Source: Clostridiales bacterium (lineage in GTDB: Bacteria > Bacillota > Clostridia > Saccharofermentanales > Saccharofermentanaceae). Taken from it: DNA of 64,000 nt. How positions within the stretch are numbered: position 1 is the first letter of the stretch; the number at the start of each line of letters is the position of its first letter. Position numbers and translations under genes: made by a program. Of the stretch, positions 44,559 through 52,572 are shown in pieces. Where the stretch lies: contig JAFZLF010000005.1 of the NCBI GenBank assembly GCA_017551625.1, positions 181,459 through 245,458 of the forward strand, written 5' to 3'. Under the pieces are notes generated by a model. The model was not told where the DNA came from, made no database searches, and saw only the letters and a list, made by a program, of their open reading frames with translations.

Positions 44559-45113
44559 TTATAAACCTCCAAGTATTAATTCTTGTTGTTCGCGATAATA
44601 GTCGCACAAGAACAGATAGATCTCCGGTTCCTGAAGCGACATGCCATCGAGTTTCTCCTTGATCTCGCGTGTGTCGATCACTGATTTGCCCTTCTCATCA
44701 TGTTCGAAGATCACGACAAAATCGCACGTCTTCTCGCAGGACCCAACGAGCGCCGCCAGCGACTCTCCGACATCGCCCAGTGGGAGACAATCGATCGAGG
44801 ATGGCACCAGTTCCGCAGTGACGGTCGTTCCTTCTCCGAGCTTACTCTGAATATCCAGACTTCCGCCCGTCAATTCACAGAGTTCCTTCAGAAGCGGAAG
44901 TCCCAATCCGACCTTACGGGTACTTCTCGTCGTGGCAAAGGGATCGGTCACTTTCGCGACGAACTCTTCACTCATTCCGCATCCATTATCAACAAACTCG
45001 ATAATCAGACGGTCTTCCCTCGATATCATGTGTATCCGCAGAGTCACCAGAGAAGCTCCGGCTCTCGTTGAATTGGTCAGGATATCCAGAATGTGAAGCG
45101 ATAATTCTCTCAA
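44559..45113 (-). CDS. HATPase-domain protein (histidine-kinase-like ATPase without H-box)
   Basis: The product has 184 residues from a TTG at 45113 (AGGGG six bases upstream); a GTG at 45155 would add 14 residues. It opens LRELSLHILDILTNSTRAGASLV, the N-box of GHKL ATPases, then DNGCGM (G1) and ATTRSTRKVGLGLPLL (F and G2 boxes). No dimerisation/phosphoacceptor helix or receiver domain is present, so it is not a full histidine kinase. The C-terminal part is acidic. Such free HATPases occur in clostridial hydrogenase clusters, where they may act on partner proteins by phosphorylation or binding. Confidence 0.85.
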   Translation of the reverse strand: MRELSLHILDILTNSTRAGASLVTLRIHMISREDRLIIEFVDNGCGMSEEFVAKVTDPFATTRSTRKVGLGLPLLKELCELTGGSLDIQSKLGEGTTVTAELVPSSIDCLPLGDVGESLAALVGSCEKTCDFVVIFEHDEKGKSVIDTREIKEKLDGMSLQEPEIYLFLCDYYREQQELILGGL

Positions 45114-45194
45114 GCAACTCCCCTGTCTCCGACCGGTTTCCGGCCGGAAAAGCACTTCAGATATCTATCTGTTATTGTCAACTTTAACATTATA

Positions 45195-45953
45195 TCACTT
45201 TCTCATCAGATCCCGCAATGCATTTACGAAGCTCACAGGATCGAGATCAGGACTTTTTTCCAGAGGTAGCTTCAAAGAATAGCCGGGATCCGCGATATCC
45301 GGAAGCTGATGCGCATCCGAATCCACGATATAGTGATATGTCGAGAGTTCAGGATGCTTATCCCAGAATTCCGGCAGATTGCAGCGTTTGCTTACTTCGA
45401 CGAGCCGTCCCTTCCATTCGGGAGGAACAGTGCCCAGTGAGGCCACCATACTGTAGGAATCTTTATCGATATGCGCCGGGATCGCCGCCGCGCCCATACT
45501 GTCAAGTTTATCGAACAACTCGATCATCGAGACATCCGAACCAGTGGAAAGCAGATATTCCAGTTCCTCCACGACCTCATCATCATCGTTCATGACATAC
45601 TGGTTGCCGAAGATCTCGACACGGTTTTTGATCTTCGGCCGATGGGAAGTCCAGTATTCTTCGAACTCGAGCGCTTTTGCCAGAGAAGGAAAAAGACCGA
45701 GGACGTGGAAGCCTTCGGCCACCTCTACTTCCATTCCGGGAATCACCAGAGGCGCTTTCCCATGTTCTTTCTTCAGAAAATCGGCACACTTCATCGCCGC
45801 TTCGCAGTTTCTCGCAGAACAGTGATCTGTGATCGCGATAACTTCCAGCCCGTTAAGAAGAGCCATAGAGACCATATTGCCGGGCGTCATGTCATTTTCG
45901 GCGCAGGGCGATACAGCGGAGTGCATATGCAGATCACATACGAAAATGGCCAT
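45195..45953 (-). CDS. PHP-domain phosphoesterase
   Basis: The 252-residue protein has a PHP metal-hydrolase fold: CDLHMHSAVSPCAENDMTP at the start holds the first HxH ligands, then AITDHCSARN with the DH pair near 41-42, and the later His/Asp ligands in PAHIDKDS and DSDAHQ. Relatives include TrpH/RNase AM-type nucleotide phosphatases and the PHP part of DNA polymerases. The substrate here is unknown. It lies 12 bases after the second DRTGG gene in the hydrogenase-sensor operon. Confidence 0.9.
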   Translation of the reverse strand: MAIFVCDLHMHSAVSPCAENDMTPGNMVSMALLNGLEVIAITDHCSARNCEAAMKCADFLKKEHGKAPLVIPGMEVEVAEGFHVLGLFPSLAKALEFEEYWTSHRPKIKNRVEIFGNQYVMNDDDEVVEELEYLLSTGSDVSMIELFDKLDSMGAAAIPAHIDKDSYSMVASLGTVPPEWKGRLVEVSKRCNLPEFWDKHPELSTYHYIVDSDAHQLPDIADPGYSLKLPLEKSPDLDPVSFVNALRDLMRK

Positions 45954-45965
45954 ATCTCTAAGTGA

Positions 45966-46313
45966 TCAGACCTCCATTGATTCCATGATCTCATGTAGCG
46001 CCGCACAGGCCGCATAGGTATCCATAGAAGTCGTACAGACACATATCTCTTCGGACTTTGCCTTCTGAAGGATCGCCTCCTGAAGAACGACATCCTCGGT
46101 AAGAATGACCAGAGGACACTCGTTGAGGGACGCTACGGCGATCACGTTCATACTGTTCAATATCGTGAACCAACACTCATCGTTCTGAAGATGCGCCATA
46201 ACATGGCTCAGCATATCTCCGGCATAACCTTTCTTGATCTTCGCATCCGGCTGATACACCTCGGTCAGCACGGTAAGTTCCATCGCTTCGATGATTTCTG
46301 ATACTGTCTTCAT
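45966..46313 (-). CDS. DRTGG-domain protein (second copy)
   Basis: The product has 115 residues from the ATG at 46313 (AAGGA nine bases upstream), preferred to an ATG at 46322 that overlaps the preceding stop. It is a stand-alone DRTGG domain: YAGDMLSHVMAHLQNDECWFTILNSMNVIAVASLNECPLVI has the family's core. DRTGG domains occur in Pta and PhnD-like or CBS-type proteins and are thought to bind small ligands. A related but distinct copy starts the operon (48074-48430). Confidence 0.82.
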   Translation of the reverse strand: MKTVSEIIEAMELTVLTEVYQPDAKIKKGYAGDMLSHVMAHLQNDECWFTILNSMNVIAVASLNECPLVILTEDVVLQEAILQKAKSEEICVCTTSMDTYAACAALHEIMESMEV

Positions 46314-46318
46314 GGGTC

Positions 46319-47644
46319 TCATTCCTTATTCATTCGTTTCTGACGGATAATACAATTATTGATACTCGCTCTTCCCTGCACGATATCCTCGGCCATCGCA
46401 GCACACGACGGCGCTCCACAGGCACCGCAGTCGAGCTGCGGAAGTGTCGCGAGGATCTCATCGATCTGTTCGTACTTCGTCATGGCTTCACCGATATTCT
46501 CGGAAAGCCGCATCGCATGATTCTCCGGAAGCGGAAGCTCCCAGACCTGAGGTATGATGTCCTCTTCATGAACGATCAGCTGAGGGAACAGCTGATTCTC
46601 CATGTAGAAATCATGGACGTGCTCACGAAGTTTGGCATGCGCAGCGAAACGGTTCATGACAGTAAGCGGTCCTCCGATACATCCGCCGAAACAGCATGTC
46701 GCCTCGACATAATCGATCTTCTTGATATTATCCCTGTCGATCTCCTCGAGGATATCGATCACATTCTCGATACCGTCTACCGATAGAAAGTTCTCCATTT
46801 GCATGGCCGTTGACTCACCGCCGATTGCCGCACAACGAAGGCCGTTCGGATCCGATATGCGGATCGCTCGTTCTTCCTCATGAGTCAGTGAATCGTGGTG
46901 TTCGATCTTATCGAGAAGCTTGCGAAGCTGCGGGTATACATCATGCGTGCCGACACAGGTCGAGATCAGGGACTTCTTCTTCCACAGGGGATTGATCACC
47001 GAGGTCACCTTCGCCGGACATGGAGAAATATAGCACAGATAGATCAGGGACTTTTTGATCTGCAACTTCTGGCATAGATAATCGATCGCATACTGGGCAG
47101 TCAGCTCCATCGGCGAATCGAGCGTGACCAGATGTGATATGAGGGCACGGTACTTCATCTGAATCAGACGGACCACGACCGGACAGGTCGTACTAATCAT
47201 CGGGAAGATCTCATTTTTATCATCTTCGGACAACTCTTCCGCTGCTTCGAGCTTCTCACTGAGCATCTGTCTCGCGGCAGATACATATCCCGAATAGCCG
47301 ATCGATTCATCGAATACATAATCAAAACCCATCTGACGGATACACTTCATCACGTCTATACGAGTCGCGCTGTTCTCAAACTGGGAGAAGATCGCGGGGC
47401 TTACTACGGCCACTTTTACCTTGCCGCTCGCCGCAGCGAGACGCTCCTCCAGCGTATCGGTCACCGCGATCTTTGCATGGTACGGGCAAATCCGGATACA
47501 CTGGGCACAGTCGATACAGCGGATATCGTAGATCGTCGCCTTCCCGCCACGCACACGGATCGCCTGTGTCGGACACCCTTTACTGCAGGTAGTGCACCCG
47601 ACACACAGATCCCCTATCAATGAAACACTGTGTAGTTTTTTCAC
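46319..47644 (-). CDS. Sensory-type [FeFe] hydrogenase (Fe-hydrogenase large subunit domain)
   Basis: The 441-residue protein starts with two 4Fe-4S motifs (Cys14, 17, 20, 24 and Cys43, 46, 49, 53). The H-cluster domain keeps its cluster ligands: Cys154 in STTCPVVV (position of TSCCP), Cys209 in SPCPAK, and Cys318 and Cys322 in EATCCFGGCIGG. The proton-shuttle Cys of TSCCP is Thr153, and the Met of MPC is Ser. A C-terminal CGACGAPSCAAMAEDI motif binds another cluster. Such changes mark the putative sensory groups rather than H2-producing enzymes. Its place among HATPases and ligand-binding proteins, without partner HydB/HydC, supports a role in sensing H2 or redox state. Confidence 0.88.
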   Translation of the reverse strand: MKKLHSVSLIGDLCVGCTTCSKGCPTQAIRVRGGKATIYDIRCIDCAQCIRICPYHAKIAVTDTLEERLAAASGKVKVAVVSPAIFSQFENSATRIDVMKCIRQMGFDYVFDESIGYSGYVSAARQMLSEKLEAAEELSEDDKNEIFPMISTTCPVVVRLIQMKYRALISHLVTLDSPMELTAQYAIDYLCQKLQIKKSLIYLCYISPCPAKVTSVINPLWKKKSLISTCVGTHDVYPQLRKLLDKIEHHDSLTHEEERAIRISDPNGLRCAAIGGESTAMQMENFLSVDGIENVIDILEEIDRDNIKKIDYVEATCCFGGCIGGPLTVMNRFAAHAKLREHVHDFYMENQLFPQLIVHEEDIIPQVWELPLPENHAMRLSENIGEAMTKYEQIDEILATLPQLDCGACGAPSCAAMAEDIVQGRASINNCIIRQKRMNKE

Positions 47645-47654
47645 GTTATTCCTC

Positions 47655-48065
47655 TCATGTAAAGTTAACTGTCATCGTGACCTTAGTACCTTCGCCGACC
47701 TTCGTATCGATCTTAAGGTCATCACAGTTCTTCTTAATATTCGGAAGTCCCATACCTGCTCCAAAGCCCATCTCGCGGGCGATATCCGGAGCCGTCGACC
47801 AGCCGGCAGTCATGGCCTGATCCAGATCCGGGATACCCGGACCGTGATCCTCGATCACGATCACGACCTTGTCCGGATGCACGGCAACCTCAGCCATGCC
47901 GCCCTGACCATGGATCACGGCATTGATTTCCGCCTCGTACATCGCGATCGAAGCACGCTTTATGTCCTCGGCTCTCACTCCGAGACGGGACAGAGACTTC
48001 TTCATCGAACTGCTCGCTTCTCCCGCATGGGTAAAATCATTCGCCCTTATCTCATATTGGCGCAC
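47655..48065 (-). CDS. Anti-sigma-type HATPase protein
   Basis: The product has about 136 residues from a GTG at 48065; the ORF is open to 48125 but there overlaps the upstream gene, and GGAGG lies 19 bases before the GTG, so the start is uncertain. It looks like an RsbW/SpoIIAB-type serine-kinase ATPase: SIAMYEAEINAVIHG (N-box) and VIEDHGPGIPDLDQAM (G1), then GAGMGLPNIKKNCD (G2). It is second in the sensory hydrogenase operon, between DRTGG and the hydrogenase gene, and may pass the hydrogenase signal on by phosphorylation or binding. Confidence 0.82.
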   Translation of the reverse strand: MRQYEIRANDFTHAGEASSSMKKSLSRLGVRAEDIKRASIAMYEAEINAVIHGQGGMAEVAVHPDKVVIVIEDHGPGIPDLDQAMTAGWSTAPDIAREMGFGAGMGLPNIKKNCDDLKIDTKVGEGTKVTMTVNFT

Positions 48066-48073
48066 TAACGGTT

Positions 48074-48430
48074 CTATAGGGCAGCCTCCTTCCCGCGAAG
48101 GCCCGCTTCGTAGAGAAGACCGCATACAGTGAACATGGAAAGCGGCGAAGTCATAAGTCCGATACCCTTCTCTTCAGCCAGTTTCTGCATCGTCTCATCC
48201 GGGACTTTTCCTCTTACGAAAATAATCACCTTCACGTCCAGCATCTCGGCCGTACGGATCGTCTGGGGATTGACCAGACCGGTGATCATGATCTGACTAT
48301 CATCAGAACTGAACGCCATGACATCGCTCATCAGATCTGAGCCGCAGGCGATCGAAAGATCCTCCTCAAAACCGTCTGTTTTTACCAGAATCTCGGCATT
48401 CAGAAGCTCTGCACAATCACAAACTTTCAT
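48074..48430 (-). CDS. DRTGG-domain protein (first copy)
   Basis: The 118-residue protein opens MKVCDCAELLNAEILVKTDG and has the DRTGG core IACGSDLMSDVMAFSSDDSQIMITGLVNPQTIRTAEM. It is the first gene of the sensory hydrogenase operon, with GGAGG eight bases before the start. It lies 200 bases from the divergent glutamine synthetase gene, with an inverted repeat between. As for the second copy, a small-ligand-binding role is inferred from the family; no catalytic residues are seen. Confidence 0.82.
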   Translation of the reverse strand: MKVCDCAELLNAEILVKTDGFEEDLSIACGSDLMSDVMAFSSDDSQIMITGLVNPQTIRTAEMLDVKVIIFVRGKVPDETMQKLAEEKGIGLMTSPLSMFTVCGLLYEAGLRGKEAAL

Positions 48431-48500
48431 ATCAAGACCTCCTAAAACATGCGATATATATCCATCTTTGGACCGTTCACCGAATGGGCGGCTCTACATC

Positions 48501-48591
48501 GCACCTCACAGATGTTATGTTAATTATATTATTATATAGGCGATTGTGCTACCTAATTTCGTGTAATTTCTCTATAACACAACTGAGGTGC
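48501..48591. promoter_or_regulatory. Inverted repeat flanking the divergent hydrogenase-sensor/glnA promoter region
   Basis: GCACCTCACAGATGTTAT at 48501-48518 and ATAACACAACTGAGGTGC at 48574-48591 are inverted copies with 14 of 18 bases matching. The 55 bases between are AT-rich and hold candidate -10 sites for the minus-strand operon (TATAAT near 48530). The right copy covers the -35 position of the glnA promoter. The arrangement suggests one dimeric regulator, or two copies of one, acting on both units. Confidence 0.55.
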
Positions 48592-48604
48592 AAGGCAAGT
48601 TTAA

Positions 48605-48613
48605 TGGTATAAT
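48605..48613 (+). promoter_or_regulatory. Extended -10 promoter of the glutamine synthetase gene
   Basis: TGGTATAAT at 48605-48613 is an extended -10. The -35 position holds GAGGTG, poor but part of the right inverted-repeat arm. Transcription would start near 48620, which supports the ATG at 48647 rather than 48629. Confidence 0.65.
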
Positions 48614-48646
48614 AACGCTGATTTTTAGATGAAAGGGCCAAAAAAC

Positions 48647-50557
48647 ATGACCAATTTTCACATTTATCCGGATCTCCTCTATCTCTTACCTCCTAAGACA
48701 CACAATATCGGTGACCTCGAACGCACACTCGGCGAGCATCCCGAGATCAAGTTCGTCTCTTTTGTAGGCATCGATCTGGCCGGCAATGACACAGACGAGA
48801 AGATACCGATCAGCAACTTCATCGATAATCTCCAGGGATACCTGAACGGCTGTGTGGTGCAGACCGACGGTTCCTCCGTTGAACTTCCCGGAATCGCGAC
48901 ACTTAACGACGGTCGGGTCGATTTCGAGCCTGACCTGAAGGTCATGTGGTTCATCGATTATAACTATGAGCACTTGGATCCGCAGACCGGGCTTCCGATC
49001 GGTACGCTGCGCATCCCCTCTTACCTGATCCATAACGGCGACAAGGTTTGCTCCCGTTCGATCCTCAAGCGCTGTGCAGACCGCTTCGCATCCGAGCTCG
49101 AGCGTTATCTCCGCGAGTATCCGGCGCTCACCGAAGAGCTCGGTTTCACGATCGACGATCTCGACCGCATCGAGCTCACTACTGCAACCGAACTGGAGTT
49201 CTGGGTCAGTTCGCCGGAAGAAAAGATCAACACAAGAGTGCTCTCCACTTCCCAGAGCCTGAAAGAACAATACTGGAAAAGAACAAAGGGTGTCGTGCGT
49301 ACCGCTCTCGAGCAGGCCGTCATGCTTCTCGACCTCTACGGCTTCGAACCGGAGATGGGACATAAGGAAGTCGGCGGCGTAAAGGCACACCTCTCTGATG
49401 CCGGTGATTTTCAGGACATCATGGAACAGCTCGAGATCGACTGGCACTACTCCAATGCCCTTCAGGCAGCCGACTACGAGCTCATGGCCCGTATCTTCAT
49501 CAAAGAGATCTTCCGTATGCACGGGCTGGAAGTCAGCTTCTGCGCGAAGCCTCTCCCGGGTGTGGCCGGTTCCGGTGAACACACTCATCTCAATGCCGTC
49601 GCATTTCTTAAGGACGGTCACAAAATCAATCTCTTCAGCCCGAAGGATATGAGCAAGGACTTCCTCGGTACGATCGGCTGGGGCGCGCTCATGGGATTCA
49701 TGAAGCACTATGAGCTCATCAACCCCTTCATCTCCGTCACCACTGACGCATTCCTGAGACTGCAGCCCGGCTACGAAGCTCCGACACACGCGATCGCATC
49801 CCTCGGCAAGGATATTCACACGCCTTCCCGTAACCGGTCCGTACTGCTCGGCCTGATCCGCAACTCCGACAGTGCCGTACAGACCCGTTTTGAAGTACGC
49901 TCCCCGAACCCGCACACCAACACATATCTGTGCCTGTCCGCCTCATATCAGTGCATGCTCGACGGAATCGAGTACGCCGTCACATCCGGACATAGCACAC
50001 AAGATCTCGAGAAAGAATTCTGCAAGGGCTATGGCGAAGAAGCCGATTATCTGGCTAAAGACCGCGTTTACCGCTGTGAAGAAGACATCTTCACACATTA
50101 CACGACAGAAGAACGTGACAAGCTCTTCGGCACACCGCCGGCCACCGTGTATGATTCACTGCGTTGCCTGCTGCACGCCGATGACATGATCCCGATCCTC
50201 TGTGCCGGAGATGTATTCTCCGACCAGTTGATCTCTTCATACGCCCACGCCATGCTCGACCGCTGGCAGATGGAACTGTCCGAGAGGATCATCCCGTCGA
50301 ACCTGTCACAGATCCGCAACATCGTACCCTTCCACGATCCGACCAACGGTTACGACGTCGCTCTTTGGAAAGAGATCGACGCGATCCGCAACCGCCTGGC
50401 CAAGGACACCTCCGAGTACGTCTCCATCTTCAAGGAGATCCGACTCGCCATCGACGCGAAGAACTTAAAGGAGCTCAGCAAACTCCAGCAGAAGATGAAC
50501 TCCCTCATGAACGAGATGAACAAACTGTACGCGGATTACGGTGCAAATCAGATCTGA
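48647..50557 (+). CDS. glnA: Glutamine synthetase, large form
   Basis: The enzyme makes glutamine from glutamate, ammonia and ATP. It has 636 residues from the ATG at 48647 (AAAGGG ten bases upstream). The catalytic domain has the metal-binding Glu pair in TATELEFWV near 190-197, GVAGSGEHTHLNAV near 305-318 (ammonia/ATP), NRSVLLGLIRN near 395 and RFEVRSPNPHTNTYLCLSAS near 413-432, which are GS-family signatures. Compared with common GSI (about 440-470 residues) it has a C-terminal helical extension of about 140 residues. It does not look like GSIII. The gene is divergent from the sensory hydrogenase operon and ends six bases before a long terminator. Confidence 0.88.
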   Translation: MTNFHIYPDLLYLLPPKTHNIGDLERTLGEHPEIKFVSFVGIDLAGNDTDEKIPISNFIDNLQGYLNGCVVQTDGSSVELPGIATLNDGRVDFEPDLKVMWFIDYNYEHLDPQTGLPIGTLRIPSYLIHNGDKVCSRSILKRCADRFASELERYLREYPALTEELGFTIDDLDRIELTTATELEFWVSSPEEKINTRVLSTSQSLKEQYWKRTKGVVRTALEQAVMLLDLYGFEPEMGHKEVGGVKAHLSDAGDFQDIMEQLEIDWHYSNALQAADYELMARIFIKEIFRMHGLEVSFCAKPLPGVAGSGEHTHLNAVAFLKDGHKINLFSPKDMSKDFLGTIGWGALMGFMKHYELINPFISVTTDAFLRLQPGYEAPTHAIASLGKDIHTPSRNRSVLLGLIRNSDSAVQTRFEVRSPNPHTNTYLCLSASYQCMLDGIEYAVTSGHSTQDLEKEFCKGYGEEADYLAKDRVYRCEEDIFTHYTTEERDKLFGTPPATVYDSLRCLLHADDMIPILCAGDVFSDQLISSYAHAMLDRWQMELSERIIPSNLSQIRNIVPFHDPTNGYDVALWKEIDAIRNRLAKDTSEYVSIFKEIRLAIDAKNLKELSKLQQKMNSLMNEMNKLYADYGANQI

Positions 50558-50562
50558 TAAAC

Positions 50563-50646
50563 AAAGGGAAAAAGAATATCTCTCCTTCGACTCAAACAGT
50601 TTGCTGAAGCAAAACTCGTCGTCGGAGAGATTTCTTTTTCCCTTTT
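50563..50646 (+). terminator. glnA terminator with 32-nt apical cassette
   Basis: Arms 50563-50585 and 50624-50646 pair with a T-rich 3' arm (TTTCTTTTTCCCTTTT). Inside lies a 38-base loop with a small inner hairpin. Positions 50589-50620 match 50748-50779 in reverse complement with one mismatch. Confidence 0.82.
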
Positions 50647-50779
50647 ATCAGAATCTTCTAACTTCGGTGTATCAATCCGAACGATGAGGTTATCAGTGTG
50701 ATTCTGTTTATTTGAGTGAATATGAATAGAAAAGTAATCCCCTCGGTGACGAGTTTTGCTTTAGCAAACTGTTTGAGTC
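50589..50779. repeat. Inverted 32-bp repeat shared by two convergent terminators
   Basis: Copies at 50589-50620 (plus) and 50748-50779 (minus) differ at one of 32 bases. In the sense of each transcript both read GACTCAAACAGTTTGCT and then AAGCAAAACTCGTC. Each is itself an imperfect hairpin. The outer stems that carry them are unrelated, so the loops look inserted or copied as a unit. Confidence 0.85.
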
Positions 50780-50805
50780 ACAGAGGGGATATACTTTTCT
50801 ATTCA
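50723..50805 (-). terminator. hom terminator with the same apical cassette
   Basis: Arms 50723-50744 and 50783-50805 pair with one bulge; on the minus strand the 3' arm ends GGGGATTACTTTTCTATTCA. It faces the homoserine dehydrogenase transcript. Its U-tract is interrupted, so it may be weaker than the glnA one. Confidence 0.7.
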
Positions 50806-50814
50806 AATAACAAA

Positions 50815-52044
50815 TCAAAAGATGCGAATCACACTGATAACCTCGTCGAAGTTCTCCAGGCCGATCGCCAGTTTTGCTTCGTTGAGATCTCCGTCTTTTC
50901 CGAGGATCACTGCCTTCTCGCCTTCCGCTTCGTATACGCAGGGCTGGCAGGAGATCTCCGGGAAAGCCTCCGAGATCGCATCATCGGACACGGAATCCGG
51001 AAGTCTCAGAAGAACGGAGATTCTATGTTCCTCGATTGGTGTAAGGACAGGAGTCTCGGATTCGTACCATTCATAGACGTGTGCATTGCGGGTCTGGTGC
51101 TCGGCCGCATCCATAACGTCGCCGACCACGGCCGAAGCAGTCGCCATCTTACCGGCACCCTGACCGTAGAACATCGCATCTCCAAGAGCATTACCGGTGA
51201 CCATGATAGCGTTAAAAACGCCGTTTGCACAGGCCAGCGGGTGGTCCTTGGAGACAAGGTGCGGTGCCACATAGGCAAAAGCGCCTTCGTCGCCGTTCTC
51301 AAACACAGCCAGTAGCTTGATCGATGCATTCATCTCGCGGGCATATTCCATATCCTTGGTGGTGATCGCTGTGATACCGACTGTAAAAAGCTTTGTCGGA
51401 TCGACATATGCGCCATCCATCGCAATGGTGCTCAATATCGCGATCTTTCTCTGCGCATCGATACCCTCGATATCCGCTTCCGGATTGTTCTCGGCATAAC
51501 CCTTCTCCTGAGCTTCCTTAAGCGCGACCTCAAAGTCCGAGCCATTCTCGGCCATCTGCGTGAGGATATAGTTGGTGGTACCGTTTACGATGCCCGCGAT
51601 GCGCTCGATCTTATTGGCCGCCAGGCAGCGGTGCAGCGGGCGGATGATCGGGATACCCCCACCGACCGAAGCTTCGAAGATATAGTTACAGTTGTTCTCG
51701 TGCGCGATACGCATCAGTTCAACACCGTGAGTGGATACGAGTTCCTTGTTCGAAGTGACGACAGTCTTCCCTGCGGAGAGCGCCATCTTGGTATATTCGT
51801 ATGCGATTCGCGCACCGCCGATGGTCTCGACCACGATCGAGATCTCCGGATCTTCAAATACTTCTTCTTTATTCGTGGTTACCAGATCGGCAAAAGGACT
51901 ATCCGGGAATTCACGTATATCGAGGATCTTTTTTACCTTCAGGTCTTCACCGAGGCGCTTGGCGATACGATCTTCGTTCATGGCGATCACCTCGGCCACG
52001 CCACAACCTACCACGCCAAAACCTAGAATTGCTATATATTTCAT
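50815..52044 (-). CDS. hom: Homoserine dehydrogenase
   Basis: The enzyme reduces aspartate semialdehyde to homoserine with NAD(P)H for threonine and methionine synthesis. The product has 409 residues from the ATG at 52044 (AGGGAG eight bases upstream); a GTG nine bases earlier overlaps the previous stop and is not needed. Motifs: Rossmann GFGVVGCGVAEVI near 8-20, SVGGGIPIIRPLHRCLAAN near 126-144, the catalytic GIVNGTTNYIL near 150-160, and EAQEKGYAENNPEADIEGIDAQRKI. A C-terminal ACT domain (ISVLLRLPDSVSDDAISEAF) gives likely feedback inhibition. It follows an ACT protein gene. Confidence 0.96.
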   Translation of the reverse strand: MKYIAILGFGVVGCGVAEVIAMNEDRIAKRLGEDLKVKKILDIREFPDSPFADLVTTNKEEVFEDPEISIVVETIGGARIAYEYTKMALSAGKTVVTSNKELVSTHGVELMRIAHENNCNYIFEASVGGGIPIIRPLHRCLAANKIERIAGIVNGTTNYILTQMAENGSDFEVALKEAQEKGYAENNPEADIEGIDAQRKIAILSTIAMDGAYVDPTKLFTVGITAITTKDMEYAREMNASIKLLAVFENGDEGAFAYVAPHLVSKDHPLACANGVFNAIMVTGNALGDAMFYGQGAGKMATASAVVGDVMDAAEHQTRNAHVYEWYESETPVLTPIEEHRISVLLRLPDSVSDDAISEAFPEISCQPCVYEAEGEKAVILGKDGDLNEAKLAIGLENFDEVISVIRIF

Positions 52045-52049
52045 CTGAA

Positions 52050-52493
52050 TCACTCCCTGGCCATTATTCTGCAGGATCTTACTCCCGGTATCGTTTCTAC
52101 TTCACGGATCAACGTGTCGATGGAATCTGTCATACGGTCCGTCTCCATGGAAACGGACACATCCGCCAGACCGTTGATGGGGATATTCTGATTGATCGTA
52201 AGGATGTTTCCCTTGGCAAAAGCGATGCACTGGATAATTCCTGCGAGAATACCGGGGAAGTTCTCCACTGCGACGATCAGTGTCACGATCTTACCTGCAC
52301 TGGTCTCATAGAAAGGCATAACAGCATCCTTATACTTGTAATAGGCACTTCTGGAAAGACCGACCTTTTTGACCGCCTCGTTAACTGATACCGCTTTACC
52401 GGAATTCAGGAGACGCTTGGCTTCCATCACCTTCACAAATACTTCGGGGAGCACATCTGCTTTGACTAGTAAATACTCGTTGTTATCAGACAT
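52050..52493 (-). CDS. ACT-domain protein, UPF0735 (PheB-like)
   Basis: The product has 147 residues from the ATG at 52493 with GAGGT upstream. The N-terminal part has a helix-turn-helix-like segment (NEAVKKVGLSRSAYYKYKD) and the C-terminal half is an ACT domain (VTLIVAVENFPGILAGIIQCIAFAKGN). This is the UPF0735 family, often next to hom. ACT domains bind amino acids, so it may sense threonine or a related end product. It overlaps nothing but ends at the ribosome site of hom, suggesting coupling. The start of the mRNA includes a strong hairpin (52520-52564). Confidence 0.92.
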   Translation of the reverse strand: MSDNNEYLLVKADVLPEVFVKVMEAKRLLNSGKAVSVNEAVKKVGLSRSAYYKYKDAVMPFYETSAGKIVTLIVAVENFPGILAGIIQCIAFAKGNILTINQNIPINGLADVSVSMETDRMTDSIDTLIREVETIPGVRSCRIMARE

Positions 52494-52519
52494 TTCCGAC
52501 CTCATCTTGAAGTAGTTCT

Positions 52520-52564
52520 CCTGCGCGAAAGTGTCCGCGGTGCGCGAACACTTGTACACGCAGG
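52520..52564 (-). other. GC-rich hairpin in the leader of the ACT-hom unit
   Basis: CCTGCG at the two ends pairs, then an inner stem AAGTGTtCGCG/CGCGgACACTT forms around a short loop. It fills the 79-base gap between rdgB and the ACT gene. No U-tract follows in either direction, so it is probably not a terminator; an mRNA-stability element or remnant is possible. Confidence 0.6.
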
Positions 52565-52572
52565 AAAGTATA

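Noticed and set aside
48562..48579. GlnR/TnrA box upstream of glutamine synthetase
   Set aside because: TGTAA and TAACA are present, but the spacing is eight instead of seven bases and the site lies next to an inverted-repeat arm that explains part of it.
48686..49915. 409-codon open frame on the minus strand opposite glutamine synthetase
   Set aside because: It is a shadow frame of a recognised enzyme gene; the product has no recognisable domain.
50558..50814. Insertion-sequence or MITE with terminal repeats between glnA and hom
   Set aside because: The repeated 32-mer sits in two separate hairpins with unrelated arms; no target-site duplication or transposase is seen.
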